Shown here: positions 23,891 to 35,639 of the stretch, piece after piece
Layout of the letters: each line of letters begins with the position of its first letter
Numbering within the stretch: position 1 is the first letter of the stretch
DNA from: Sipunculus nudus
Lineage: Eukaryota; Annelida; Sipuncula; Golfingiida; Sipunculidae
Length of the DNA: 64,000 nucleotides
Assembly (NCBI GenBank): GCA_026874595.1
Contig: CM049309.1
Location: forward strand, 96,124,723-96,188,722
Direction of reading: 5' to 3'
Made by a program: the position numbers and the translations under genes
The notes under the pieces: model-generated
Database searches by the model: none
What the model was told of the DNA's origin: nothing
Seen by the model: the letters and a program-made list of their open reading frames with translations, nothing else

Positions 23891-24686
23891 GGAAGTGGCT
23901 AAACAACCGGCAGGGTGCAGGCAGTTTAGTCCACAGGCTAAACAGCCGGCAGGGGAAATTGACCTTGCCAGCAGTCTACCCCACTGGCTAAACTGCTGGC
24001 AAATTAATGTATGCTCTATTAAAACTATTTCAGTCTATTTCAGTGTTATACTAATACTCTGTAGTTTCCATTATCATTATTATTTGGACAATGAGCTGAC
24101 AATATAGTGATGACTTACCAAATTATCTATTTTGCCGGTCTATATGTAATAAGTATGTTGAGTAATAATGAGTAGGTTTAAAAGTACACATCTGTGATAT
24201 TTACAGGGTACTTTAATATAAATTTTCTGATAAAATTTGTAATATTTACAGGATAGTTTATAGATTTTGTCATAAAAATTTATCAGAAATGTGAATGTGT
24301 GTTCAAACTCAGGTTATGTCAAATTAATGGCCAAAGGATCAGCTAATTACTTGATCAAAGGTATAATCACACAATCTTACACCACACCTAATTAAAGTTG
24401 CTGAGCCTATAGATATTGTGTTGTGAGATGATGCAAGAAATATCCACACCAAATAGCATTTCTCATGAAAAGGCTATCAAAATATCTAATTTGGTAAGTC
24501 AGCTCATTGTCAAAATGATAATGAAAGTACAGAGAATCACACTGAAATAGAGCATACAATGTTACATTCATTTGCAAACAGTTCAGCCAGTCGGCTTTAG
24601 ACTCAAGGTCAAGGTCAGTATTCCCTGCTGGCTGTTTAGCCTGTAGACTAAACTGCCGGCACCCTGCCAGCTGTTTAGCCACTTCC
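23891..24686. mobile_element. Foldback DNA element, 796 bp, arms >200 bp
   Basis: The left arm (23,891 to about 24,130) begins GGAAGTGGCTAAACA. The right arm (about 24,481-24,686) is its inverted match and ends TGTTTAGCCACTTCC. Arms share CTAAACAGCCGGCAGGG-type blocks, AAATTGACCTTG against CAAGGTCAGTATT, and GAGCTGAC...ACTTACCAAATTA. The left arm carries an 11-bp insertion. The spacer of about 350 bp has no gene. The frame 24,407-24,688 is arm sequence only. No target duplication is certain (flanks are ATATATA and ATACATATA). Confidence 0.75.
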
Positions 24687-24879
24687 ATACATATACATCA
24701 GAGAGTATTATTTTGCTCTTAGATAATCAGTGATAATCGCCACATTTGTCTGATTTGCCTCTGGAATTAATAAAGGAAAGCTTTAGTGCTTTGTACAAAA
24801 ATTATCACAAAAAATCTGGTTGACAAGGGTGGTGGAATGGCTTATAGTGCATGGGCGTGGGAACATCTTTCTAGTTGGT

Positions 24880-25035
24880 TGGGGGGGGGGGGGGGGGGTT
24901 CACTGGAAGGTTGAAAGTTCTGGGAGGGGGTAGTACTAGTATGGCCATGGAAACTTAAAAATGTTTGAAACTAAACCCCCCCCCCCCCCCCCCAAACCCA
25001 CAAAAGTCCATCCCCCCCCCCACCCCGGGTTCGCA
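24880..25035. repeat. Long G and C homopolymer runs
   Basis: A G run of about 17 near 24,881-24,898 and C runs near 24,976-24,993 and 25,012-25,020. These are probable assembly-length uncertainties; the two sides may be ends of one small element. Confidence 0.5.
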
Positions 25036-25075
25036 CGCCTATCCGTATACTATATATTAAATGAACTATAACTAA

Positions 25076-25261
25076 GCTTATGTTGTACCTCAAGTCAAAA
25101 CTCAGGGTAAATATAGTTTTAAATTTAATGGAATAAAATTATGGAATGAACTGCCATCTAGTATTAAAACTTCAAACAGTAAGAGATTATTTATGAAGAA
25201 CTGCAAAGACTACTTATTTAGGAAAATGAAGGATCTGGAAAATGGAATTTTTATTACATAA
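25076..25261 (+). pseudogene. LINE reverse-transcriptase ORF, C-terminal remnant
   Basis: One open frame reads TQGKYSFKFNGIKLWNELPS, then a lysine-rich segment SIKTSNSKRLFMKNCKDYLF and a stop at 25,259. The 'fNG.klWN.LP..ik.s.s...fk...K.yLf' pattern is typical of the extreme C-terminus of many animal non-LTR retrotransposon polyproteins. An in-frame TAA precedes it, so only the tail survives. The superfamily cannot be fixed from this piece. Confidence 0.55.
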
Positions 25262-27602
25262 TTATTAATCATGGTCATTTTTATCTTTGAATCTCTTAGT
25301 CACAGTATTTAATAGATGTAACTCACAGTTACATGAATGTCTTTGTCACTCTTAGTTTTTTTTTTAGTATTTCTATTATTATTTTTTTTAATTATGAACA
25401 CTCAGTCGTTTTAAACTATACATGTAACTATTATTATCACTGTAATTTTTAAAATTTTGTAGTCAATAGTTTTTACATATATGTAACTGACTGACATATG
25501 TACATGTACAAGTGTTCCATGTTCGATAGTCATAGTCAGCACTTTGAAATCAACTAATATGATAAATTATCTAAATTGTATGCATGGTCTGCCATCTTGT
25601 TAAATGTGTTTCAAGGTCCACTATGGAAATAAGTATACCTCACAAACGTAAGGTTACTTTTTAGTGCTCCTTTTTCATGGCTTTTAACACTTGCAGATTT
25701 TATGAATATAATTTTGATAGATACATGTTTATTTTATATTTATCCATTTTATTGTGATCTGTATGTGTTTGTTGTTGTGAATAAAATATATAAAAAAGCA
25801 AGTATACGTCTGTGACAGTGAGAGTCAGTGTTCATTGAAAATGGAATTTACCAGTGACGTGAACACAAAACTCGTTTGGCCCGTAAAATATTGCTGCCAA
25901 TGCTTGGACCTCCTCATCTGCCATGCTGCTGGCTGTATATAAATGTGCTAGACCTTCCTCGATGTGTCCCTTACATGTTTACATGTAACTTGCCATGTGC
26001 GAGGCCGTTTCCGTCAACGTTGCTGTCAGCAGCAGAATGCCTAAAATGCGTGCACGCGGGCGTGCACGCTTGAGTACAGCAGAATCGATTCATTTGGCCA
26101 ACGCATGCAGCCAGATTTTGGTACAGCATGCACCTGCAATCGCCTGCACCAAAAGAGGCTGCACATAGTCCATTGGCTGAGAGGACGAGACCCGTGTGTA
26201 TGATATGTGCCGTAAGTCAATCTTTGTATTAATGAACTAGACCATGGGACATGACATAACATAATTAAAAGTAAGGGTAGACTTTTGGTAACCTGGCAAT
26301 CACTCAGAAAATGACGTCATTAACCACACCCCCGCTTCTTGAAAGGAACAAAAATAAGGGGCAGTGGAAACTTACACTGATATATCTTTGGATCTCCAAA
26401 CACACAACAATAAATTATAACCACTCAAAATGTTCATATTTGAATTCTCTATTAATTGCACTCATCAATATTATCATTACCATGATAATGAGGTCATCAA
26501 AGGTCAAAAGATCAGGAACACAGGGGAAAATGAAATTTTTACGTATCCCAGAAATCATTGCTCTGATAGTATGAAAATGCTTGCAATTACACAAGGAAAA
26601 ACATACAATCATCAAGAAAGACGTTAATAAGACTTTGATATGTTGTTAGTGCCATTATACCTAAAATTATGCACAAAATATCTGTTACAAAAGTTCGTAA
26701 GTTCACATATTTGGATTTTTTTCTAAATCGTCAATCTTTAAAGGGAAGTCTGTTTGTTGGTATCATCTTTTGCATAAATCAGTATATTAACAATGTATAT
26801 ATATATTTATAAGTGCATTTATCATCGGTGGCTTTAAGTCAATAAGCATCAAAAGGCTATTAAACTCCAATGAAATGCGACTTTCTGCTTTAAACAAAAG
26901 TGCCTTGCATTAAAATCTTTGTTCAGCCTTGACACTGTTCTCCCTGCCCGACATTTGATATATTTAACAGTGATAGGGAACGTGCTGGGCCCAAACAACT
27001 AATTTTTTTTGGTTAAGCCAATACGTTATTTAATTGGCAGCATTATGTAAATTGTGTTATCTGACGGGATCAGAGTAAAAGGTGGTGTTATCAGCATATA
27101 CTGACCATTTCGCAAAAGTGACAGTATCACAACTATCTTATCGCTAAGGTGCAATAGAAAAAACTTGGTCAATTACGCTGTACCCTGTACATTGATGAAC
27201 CAATTCTTCAGTTCTCAATTGCAAATTGTTATCAAATCAGAATAACTGTTGGCGTTTATAAGAGTAATTAAAAAAAAAACAAAGACAGGAAGAGTTAGAC
27301 TGGCCCAGTCAATGAAATCGCTCTGACAGAGATATCAAACGGCTCTCACTGTGTCGCACTTAGTGTCGGTACTGCTACCTCGCGGCAACTTACATAACTA
27401 ATTTCCATTCTCTGACCCTCTAATTTCATCGACTGGTAAACTTGGGCCGTACCGGACAGTCAGCGCCACACATCACCGCCTCGCTGAACTAAGGTCTTTC
27501 CCAGTGACGTTAGGAGTGATTATAGTGGTCTTTCCCAGAATCTTTTTTTCCAAAACCAACATGGTTAATTCAGTAACCGCCTATTGTGGGCTTCCAGCTT
27601 GC

Positions 27603-27603
<1 letters not shown>
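25262..27603. other. Long stretch without recognised gene
   Basis: Includes GC-richer DNA at 25,880-26,260 with GTGCACGCGGGCGTGCACGC (26,050) and several 60-90-codon frames that overlap on both strands, show no family pattern and no splice context. Nothing can be assigned. Confidence 0.4.

Positions 27604-27633
<30 letters not shown>
27604..27633 (+). repeat. (CA)n microsatellite
   Basis: About 14 CA units followed by TATATATA, immediately left of the family E block. Confidence 0.85.
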
Positions 27634-27642
<9 letters not shown>

Positions 27643-27985
27643 GAAGGTAGTGTTACCCTCCGATGTAAAGTGCTCTATGGCCTACAGACTAGGCCAGAGC
27701 GGTATAACTCTGGAGAAAAACAACACTGTAAATTCACTACAGTCTGTTTCACGGGATGCGTCCCGATCATCAGGTGAATGTTGTTAGAATCAGTTTGTTG
27801 AAAGACTGACACTGATTATAACAACATTCACCTGATGATCGGGACGCATCCCATGAAACAGACTAGTGAATTTAGTGTTGTTTTTCTCAAGAGTTATATA
27901 TATGTTTCACGGGATGCGTCCCGATCATCAGATGAATGTGGTTAGAATGAAGCTTACGGCGTGGTTTGAAAAGCCGAGACTTTAC
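27643..27985. repeat. Family E: alternating inverted copies with CGGGATGCGTCCCG hairpin
   Basis: The hairpin sequence CGGGATGCGTCCCG (or complement) occurs near 27,753, 27,838 and 27,910 in alternating orientation, each with GATCATCAGRTGAATG beside it. An inverted copy of 27,643-27,785 lies at 30,135-30,275, with shared CCTCCGATGTAAAGTGCTC and CTGGCCTAGTCTGTAGGCC. The piece 27,930-27,960 is matched inverted at 30,108-30,150. Confidence 0.65.
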
Positions 27986-28544
27986 GAGATTACGAGATCA
28001 TGCTTTGTGCGATTCGGGGCGGGGGGGGGGGGCATGTGAAAGACTGACACTGATCCTATAAAAATTCACCCTGAAATATTTTAAAACCTAGCATTCGTAC
28101 TAATTTTCAGCGTGCCCCCTTCAACCCCCCCCCCCCCCAACGAGGATCCGCTGGGCAGACTTACCTGTTCAGGTAGTTGTTCTCTCACTGCTTTGCAGTG
28201 ATGAGGGACATGGCGTTACCACTACTTCATGGTGAGTTTACCGAGTGGATTCCACTTGGTATGAGTATAGTATAGTATATTTGCCTTTATATTGTATATT
28301 TGCCTTGTATATATTGTGTATTTTCATAGTATATGTGTATTTTTATCATATGTATACTACTGATATGTTCACTGCTTCCAAGACCCTATTACAAATCAGT
28401 TCTATATGCTAATTGAGCATCCTGGTATATCTCTGTATTATATATAAAATTTAAAACAATAAATAACCTCCTTGCCCTGCCCTGTTATGTTCCAGTATCG
28501 CACGTGTACCCCGACCAATCCTATTGTGCACCCGAGGACTATAG

Positions 28545-29042
28545 GATCAGTGTCAGTATTATTATGTTAATACCTTTTATTTCACAATTTGATCTTATTG
28601 CACATGCTAATAATTCTATGGATAAAACAAATAAGTATGGCGATAATGGACAACCCTGTCTTACCCCCCTTGTTACAGAAAAAAAAAGATGAAGCCCATC
28701 CGTTATTTATCACACAGCTGGTTATACTATTATTAACAGTTTTAATCATATTTATAAGATTATTGTCAAAATTCATATTTTTTAAAGAATTGTATATATA
28801 TTCCCATTCCAAAAAAATCAAAAGCTTTTTCAAAATCGACCAGCATCAACAAACCATCATTATCACATTGATCTGCAAATTAAATTAAATTGATTATTTT
28901 ATTAATGTTTTCGCCGATATATCTGCGTGAAATAAATCCAGTCTGATCTTCATTGACCAAATCAAAAATCACTGTTTTAAATCTATTAGCAATGCTTTTG
29001 GTAATAATTTTGTAATCTGTGTTAAGTAAAGTTAGGGGTCTC
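28545..29042 (-). pseudogene. LINE reverse transcriptase, inverted 5' part
   Basis: On the minus strand, from 29,042 downward: RPLTLLNTDYKIITKSIANR, then DQTGFISRRYIGENINKI, an in-frame stop, LLMLVDFEKAFDFLEWEYIY, then [13 protein letters not shown]. These are the conserved RT blocks of non-LTR retrotransposons (DQTGFI..R.IG.N and VDFEKAFD..EW); the downstream RT block is corrupted (NKGGKTGLS). At least two frameshifts and one stop are seen. It abuts a plus-strand 3' half at 29,043. Confidence 0.75.
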
Positions 29043-30070
29043 TCGTATAATTATCATGACCCACTTGAGCTTGATGATATTATGTCCCAGAACTTATGGT
29101 TTAATTCTCATATTAAAATAGAAAATAAAGTTTTATTATTTACTAAATTCAACAATTATAGAATTCGGTACATATCAGATTTGACAATGTACACAGGAAC
29201 TGGCTTTAGATTCTTAAACTATCAAGAATTTAATCGAATTTATAATGTTAAAATAGATTTTTTAGATTATTCTAGTCTCTTAATGGCTGTTCCATTAAGA
29301 TGGAAACATATAATTTTTAACACTACTGATAAATTTCATAGACCTCATAATATTAACAAACAATTTTACAAATATTTATGTAGTGAAAAGAATTTGAAAT
29401 ATGTTTATAATTCACTGATAGAGAAAATTTAGTCACTCCAGACTTAGTAGTTAAGAAATGGAAACAAGATTTAATTGATGTATCAGAGGAGATTGTTTAT
29501 ATGGGATTCTCCAAGATTTTTTACACAACAATTTCCGTACCACTGAGGAATTTTCAGTATTATGTACTACAACGTCGGATGACGTTAAACCCATTTCTTC
29601 ATCGACTGAATGTAATAGATTCTCCTACTTGTATCTTTTGCAAATTAGAAAGAGAAACTTTATCACGTTTTTTTTTTTAATTGTTCTTTTGTCGCTAACT
29701 TGTGGTTAAAAATAAGAGGTTTTGAATAGTTCGTCATTAAACTCCTCTGTTAGGTTTTCAGTATCTGAAGTTCTGTTAGGGTCAAGTGAACATAGATGGT
29801 TAAATATGCTAACACTGGTTGTAAAAAAATATGTTTATAATTTCAGATGTCTCAAAATGTTACCGAACTATCATGGATGTATAAGCTATGTTAAACAGAT
29901 TTATTCAATAGAAGATAAAATTGCTAAAAAAGGAGGTAAATTAACTCAACATTATTCAAAATGGGAAAACCTTACCTACCTGCTCTCCTCTACATGAATA
30001 ATCTTCACGATTCATGTTTAAATTGTTTTGAAATATTAATTTCTATATGTATGTTTGTATGTATGTATGT
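29019..30070 (+). pseudogene. LINE 3' part, direct orientation, ending in (ATGT)n
   Basis: The frame 29,043-29,432 reads DIMSQNLWFNSHIKIENKVL, then LTMYTGTGFRFLNYQEF and MAVPLRWKHII, the pattern of the region following RT in L1/CR1-like polyproteins. It decays through many stops (29,433-29,990), with LYHVFFFNCSFVANLWLKIR still visible at about 29,650-29,715, a C-terminal 'H.F..C......W' block. It ends in TATGTATGTATGTATG near 30,050. Together with 28,545-29,042 it is one insertion with 5' inversion. Confidence 0.7.
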
Positions 30071-30107
30071 ATTTTTCCGTTATGCATGTACTACGTTTAT
30101 GTATGAA

Positions 30108-30274
30108 AAAGAAAACACGCCGTTAGCTTCATTCTGACCACATTCACCTGATGATCGGGTCGCATCCCGTGAAACAGACTGTTGTGAATTAACAGTGTTG
30201 TTTTTCTTCAGAGTTATACCGCTCTGGCCTAGTCTGTAGGCCATAGAGCACTTTACATCGGAGGGTAACACTAA

Positions 30275-30275
<1 letters not shown>
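30108..30275 (-). repeat. Family E, inverted right copy
   Basis: Inverted match to 27,643-27,785: TCACCTGATGATCGG, CGCATCCCGTGAAACAGACT, ACCGCTCTGGCCTAGTCTGT and ACATCGGAGGGTAACACT. It brackets the inverted LINE insertion together with the left copy. Confidence 0.65.

Positions 30276-30335
<60 letters not shown>
30273..30335. repeat. (TA)n microsatellite
   Basis: About 31 TA units. Confidence 0.9.
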
Positions 30336-30337
<2 letters not shown>

Positions 30338-31475
30338 ATTTTATCAGTCTTAATATGTTTAGGTCCTCGGCTATTTAAGTACGGCAAGATTTTTAACACT
30401 ATACATAACCCTCAGCCTCAGTGAGTCAGGGTTTCACCGTTTAACAGACCATTGCTTATCGCAGCAGGCCGGTTTTAAAATGTGTCTCCAGCTCAGCCAA
30501 TCAGCGTGAGATATTCAGGTCCACACGCGACGAACGCAGTCAAACTGTTACATAGTATTCATGTACCGGCTGACTGAAACGATCACGACGTTCAGCGTGT
30601 TGGCAACTCAACAGTGGCAAAACTTTCATGTGTAACTTGAACACTAACAAATACACAGCACAAAATCGATGCGACATTGTCTACAATACACTTAAATTTG
30701 CCCATGGACCGTATGTTCGAACAGCAGAGATATATCATAGGACACGAAGGTCCATGTATGGACTTCATAAAAAATGCATGATTTTAGTGCGAATGTTACC
30801 AAGCGGGTTAAGCTGTCTATTGCCTATGGGACGCTGTTAGCCTCCTCATAGCAACGATGCCATTCTTAGGAGCCATAGTACATCTTATCTATCGCCTAGT
30901 CAACAGTACGACATTTATTATCACAAATGCGTTATATGTACTCATGTCCAACATCAGGGTGCGTATGAGAAATTCCGCATTTCTGAATTAGACAGAGCCA
31001 AGAAGTTCTTAGAAAGCCACCGTTTTCCTCAAGGACAATGTATATGTCCGAACATGTGATTTGCAAGATGTGAACAGTGCATTTTAAGCAGATCAATTTT
31101 GCCACAACGCATGCATCAAGAGATACTTGTTGAATTTTGATCGTGCTAAAACCAAAAAGGCAGATGAACCGATGAACCAAAAGCGAATAGCATGGCTAAC
31201 TTTTTTTGCAGTCCTTTCTAATTTTAACGTGAATTGATTCTGAAATGTCAATACTTCAGACTAAAGTAAGACAAGTACAAAGTATATTTTAAATTTTGTA
31301 TTTCATGTCGTACCATGGTGGGAAAAGAACATCTATGCACATTATGAACAGTCAGGAGGTTTATGACACCTGCAAAAGTGCAATTCTAATAGTTTCAATC
31401 GCTTTGGGTTGTGCTGTAGCAATGATGAACACTTCGTCATGACACTAACATGGCTACACATATTGTGGAGTCTAG
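30336..31475. other. No gene recognised
   Basis: Mixed-composition DNA. A 70-codon frame at 30,628-30,840 and an 82-codon frame on the minus strand at 30,932-31,180 have no recognisable motif or splice context. Confidence 0.4.
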
Positions 31476-31889
31476 TTGTGATTGGATCCCCTTTCCAAAC
31501 CATTTCACCATAACGCCTTTGACAATTTTGACATTAACGAGGCCACATTAACTGGTATAGGTCCTACTCAAGATACTGTTAGTGTCCTTTTGCAAGAGGA
31601 CCACCAGGTAAGCCTAGGCTTTCTGAGACTAGAACTGAACAAGGACTTAAAAAAAACCTTTGACTGTGAGCTGAAGTGCTAAGAATGGCGACCCTTCTAC
31701 AAACCTGCAAAGAAGGCTGATCTACCAACTGATTATAATATGCAACCAACTCCACACAAGGTGAGTGGGGATTTACTGAATGATGCAAGAATAAAAGGTT
31801 TGGCTTGGTCACGTTCCCGATTGGACCTTTGTGAGGCAGATCCAAATGGGATCAATATAAAGCCTCAGGATCAAACCATGCCATCATGA
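31476..31889 (+). pseudogene. Decayed coding fragment with an in-frame TAA
   Basis: A single frame continues for about 137 codons with one TAA at about 31,679. Recognisable blocks are HNAFDNFDINEATLTG, TQDTVSVLLQ, then after the stop EWRPFYKPAKKADLPTDYN and GLAWSRSRLDLCEADPNG. The continuity of protein-like text on both sides of the stop argues for a real former gene. The FDNFD.NEATL.G..S/T.DTV.VL pattern resembles uncharacterised, repetitive animal proteins I have seen, but I cannot name a family. It may be part of a transposon or a dead exon. Terminal limits are uncertain. Confidence 0.45.
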
Positions 31890-32037
31890 AGTGTTACCAA
31901 TTACATTCTCTCTGAGCGTCATGTCTAACAGAAGCATACCTGGCGGCACTTATGAGCAACTGCCTGCGAAAATCCGAAAAGTCCCATAAGGTTAACTACA
32001 GGCCACTACCGAAAACCGGCAGTTCCCGCCTATCTCC

Positions 32038-32245
32038 TGTAGAGTTCGTGACAAGAAGACAAATGTCAACAACACTCCAAACTTATTTATTACACGCTGA
32101 ACATACAATGTCGCGCGAACACCGCTCAACAAGATTGCGATCACTTTCAGGAATGTCTACCCATGATGCAATGCGGTTACCGTAAAGTACAGTTAAACAT
32201 TACCGTAAAGACTAAGTTAAGTGGCGACATCTCGACCATATCACA
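32038..32245 (-). repeat. 3' LTR of the gypsy element
   Basis: 208 bp, TGTAGAGTTCGTGAC ... ACCATATCACA on the plus strand. Next to it on the inside is the polypurine tract. Confidence 0.95.
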
Positions 32246-32257
32246 TCTCCCCACTGA
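32246..32257 (-). other. Polypurine tract
   Basis: On the element strand CAGTGGGGAGA abuts the 3' LTR, the usual plus-strand priming site. Confidence 0.75.
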
Positions 32258-32632
32258 AGATGTATTGTACTTAATGGATTAACATCTCAATATTAAAAAT
32301 AACCTTTAGCCATAATGAGTCCTTGTAACAGAAATACTATTCACTCATTTGTCGAAGATTCGATGATGACGATTCTCTTCACATGAAAATAACTTATGAG
32401 CTTGATACGGAGAGATAACACCTTTTAGATGAAATTATATAATACTGATTACACCAAAATATTAACTTCTTAACATGAATGTGAGTGCAACTTATTCTAG
32501 GAAGGAGGGGTAGACTACCCTGCTTCCCAACTGGTGGCCCAGGGATTATTCTGCCCTGTAAGCTATTCACCAGCTCCTATCTAAACTGGTAATCACTTAT
32601 ATATCACATAGTCCTTTAAATACCCTAGTGGT
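32258..32632 (-). other. Gypsy 3' untranslated part
   Basis: About 375 bp between the integrase stop and the polypurine tract. No frame on the element strand; no extra gene. Confidence 0.6.
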
Positions 32633-33475
32633 TTACGATTTCTCGGAGCGCGGATATCCGAACAGTCTGGTGTAGTAACTGGTCTCAGTTAATTCCACAC
32701 TCTGATCGATATCTGGCTCTGTGACGGTTTCATCTTCCTGAACCATCCTCGTCAGTTGGCGACGATTGCGACGCAGATCCCCATTCTCACTGCTTACAAT
32801 ATACGAACATGGAGTATCTGCACTCTGTCGCACAACACCTTCCCCGGAACCTTGGATCCAAACAGTGTCACCGGATTCAAGTTCAGGCAGTAATTTCGCT
32901 CTGTGGCGTCGATTATAATTGGTCTCCTGCTTTTTGCGATAGTTGATTTCCTTTTGTCGAAGAACCTCTGGGTTAACACATGCGACTGCGAGCTGTGATG
33001 GTAACACCGGAACGGTTGTGCGGATTTGTCTACTGAATAAGAGCTGAGTAGGCGTATAGCCATTAGCAAGGGGTGTTGCCCGATACGCCTGGATTCCGAT
33101 CCAAGGATCGTTTGGCTTTTTGAGGATTGACTTTGCCGTTTTCACCGCGCGTTCGACTTCCCCATAGCCCTGCGGATATCGCGGGCTACTAGTAACATGT
33201 GTGAATTTCCACTGTTGTGCAAAGTTCGCAAACTCACCACAAGAGTATTGTGGTCCATTATCGGAGAACAAGATCTCAGGGCTACCATGTGCTGCGAAGA
33301 ACTGCTTCAGTTTCTCAATCACAAATTTCCCTATAGTCTGTGACAATTTGGCAATTTTGAAGTATCTCGAATAGTAGTCAACTGCAATGATGTATTGTTT
33401 TCCTTGAAGTTCAAATAAATCTCTAGCCACTTTTTGGCCACGGTCTTTCTGGGAATTCCCTTGAGATCAATAGTT
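32633..33475 (-). pseudogene. Gypsy integrase region
   Basis: Longest open frame 33,430-32,633. It shows the rve catalytic core: IIAVDYYSRY (first Asp), LFSDNGPQYS (second Asp) and PQGYGEVERAVKTAK (Glu, where family members usually have NG before the E). The C-terminal part has RRHRAKLLPELESGDTVWIQ, the GPF/chromatin-side region of gypsy integrases, and ends GYPRSEKS. A frameshift near 33,440 (run of A in GGCCAAAAAGTGG) and a stop just after the zinc-finger segment separate it from the upstream frame. It would act as the element's integrase in the nucleus when intact. Confidence 0.9.
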
Positions 33476-33479
33476 CTGG

Positions 33480-34394
33480 TCAGTTGACGTGTTCTCTAGA
33501 ACATCTGCGACATGTAAAGACCATATCGTGCAACTGTTTGCATAGTCCAGGCCACCATACACTCTGCAGGGCTCTTTCCCGGCATTTCGTAATGCCCAGG
33601 TGACCTTCGTGAAGTTTGTCTAATATCTCCAACCTCATGGCAGAGGGAATTACAATTCGAGTCCCTTTCAACAGGAGTCCATCCACTACGGAGAATTCAC
33701 TTTGATATTGCCAATAACTGTTCAGTGCACTTGGCAATTTGTGTTTGAGTGGCCATCCTTCATCACAATAGGCTTTGAGCTGTATGCATACTTCATCTGC
33801 ATTTTGCGCTGCTTTGATTTCTTGTAATCTCTGGTCTGTTGCAGGTAAGTTGTCTACAATCATTGCGACATACATGCTAGTATTTCTCGCTAGCTCATCA
33901 TCCATGTGATCTTGCACGACTGGATTCCGTGAAAAGGCATCTGCTGTGTTGAGATCTTTTCCAGGCACATGAGCTATAGTAAACCTGTAACGCATTAATC
34001 TGAGCTTGAACCGTTGTATGCGTGGTGGCATATCATCCAAGTCTTTGGTGCTAAACAATGATACGAACGGCTTATGGTCAGTTTCAATATGGAAGTCCAT
34101 GCCAAATAGGTAGTCATTGAATCTTTCACATGCCCATGTGATCGCAAGAGCCTCTTTCTCGATCTGTGTGTATCAACATTCTGTACTTGTTAAAGCGCGA
34201 GATGCAAACGCGACTGCTTTGAAACGTCCGTCTGGCTGTTTCTGATGCAGCTCTGCTCCAATCCCACATGATGATGCATCGGCAGCCACTGTGGTCTCTC
34301 TCTTGGGGTCATAAAAGGCAAGAACTGATGGCGATGTGAGCAATTTCTTGAGTTCTAGAAAAACACCGTTCCTGTTCATTGGCCCAGTATCCAA
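33480..34394 (-). pseudogene. Gypsy RNase H and integrase zinc-finger region
   Basis: Reads VLAFYDPKRETTVAADASSC and FASRALTSTEC, then a TGA at about 34,173, then YTQIEKEALAITWACERFND, DHKPFVSLF and HVPGKDLNTADAFSR (RNase H core with the usual Asp, Glu, Asp residues). The H2C2 zinc finger of the integrase follows: HEGHLGITKCRERALQSVWW and CRRC. It ends in a stop at 33,480. The 34,173 stop splits the RNase H domain. Confidence 0.9.
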
Positions 34395-35556
34395 CTTGTT
34401 TTGGAACTAAGGAGGTCTCTTAGAGGTTTTGTTATAGTGGCAAGATCTGGTAGGAATTTCCCCTGGTGATTGACCATTCCAAGGAATCTTCTAAGTTCTG
34501 CGACATTCTGTGGCGCTGCCATGTCCATAATAGCTTGGATTTTCTGTGGATCTGGATGAATGCCCTCAGAATAAATAATCTGGCCAAGAAATCTAATGCG
34601 TTCCTGAGAGAACTTGCATTTCTGAATATTCAACGTCACATGGCACTCTTGCAGTCTTGCAAGTACGGCTTCAAGACGACGATCATGTTCTGTTTGTGTT
34701 GTTCCGTGGACAACTATATCATCAACAAGACAAACTACCCCTTCCAGTCCATCAAGGGTTTCAATGACTCTCCTTGTAAAGTGCTCAGGAGCTGATGAAA
34801 TTCCGTAAGGCAAACGATGATAGCGGAAACGCCTGAATGGCGTGATGAATTTTGTCAAGTATGAGGATTCATAATCTAATTTTAGTTGCCAAAATCCTGA
34901 GTTAGCGTCTAGTTTGGTAAATATCTTAGCTCCAGCAAGCTTGGCTAGTGATTGTTCTACAGTAGGCAACATGTATCTTTCACGTATGACGCTAGCATTG
35001 AGTTAAGTCAGATCTGCAAAAATTCTTAAATCACCATTCGGCTTCGGAGCGACGACCATTGGTGAACACCAATCTGTAGCCTCAGTAACAGGAGCTATGA
35101 CATTTAATTGTTCCATTCTCTCTAGCTCTGCTTTGACTTTGTCCATAAGGGGCAAAGGAATTCTTCTGGGGGAACTGAGTACATACGGTTTTGCATCAGG
35201 AATGAGTTTAATCTTGTACTCTCCTTCCACTTCCCCTAGACCTGTAAAAAGTTCTGGGAACTTTTGCTGGTACCGCTCGTTAGAAGTTGTACTTCCAATT
35301 CTGGCAAGAATAGCCAAGTCCTGAATAGCTGGCCTACCAAGCAAAGCACTTCCTGATCCTTTGAGTACATACACATCTTGTACTGTACTAGCTCTCTCAA
35401 CTTTGAGCTGTAATGAAACCTTTCCTTTAACAGGCAATGTTATGTCACCTGGCCCATATAACACTCTGTCAGGTGGGGAGAGCTGGCCAAATGTATCTGT
35501 ACTGTAAATTGACTCTGGTATCACTGTGACATCAGCACCTGTATCAATTTTAAAGT
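34376..35556 (-). pseudogene. Gypsy protease and reverse transcriptase region
   Basis: The protease active site DTGADVT is at 35,545-35,525, followed by IPESIY and LLGRPAIQDL. RT blocks: LNVIAPVTEATDWCSPMVVA, KPNGDLRIFADLT, then TAA at about 35,003, FTKLDANSGFWQLKLD, FRYHRLPYGISSAPEHF, the catalytic box as CLVDDIVVHG (L in place of the common Y), and RFLGQIIYSEGI with LRRFLGMVNHQGKFLPDL. A frame change near 34,385 leads to RNase H. Two Asp of the catalytic box are intact. Confidence 0.92.
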
Positions 35557-35639
35557 CAACTGGTGTTCTGATTACCAGTTATTAGACCTAGAAATAAATC
35601 TTTCTGTATCTGTGGCGTTTCTTGTTATTCTATCTCATT

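Noticed and set aside
26041-26262. GC-rich frames around 25.9-26.3 kb as a possible gene
   Set aside because: Overlapping frames on both strands, no domain, no consistent splice partners.
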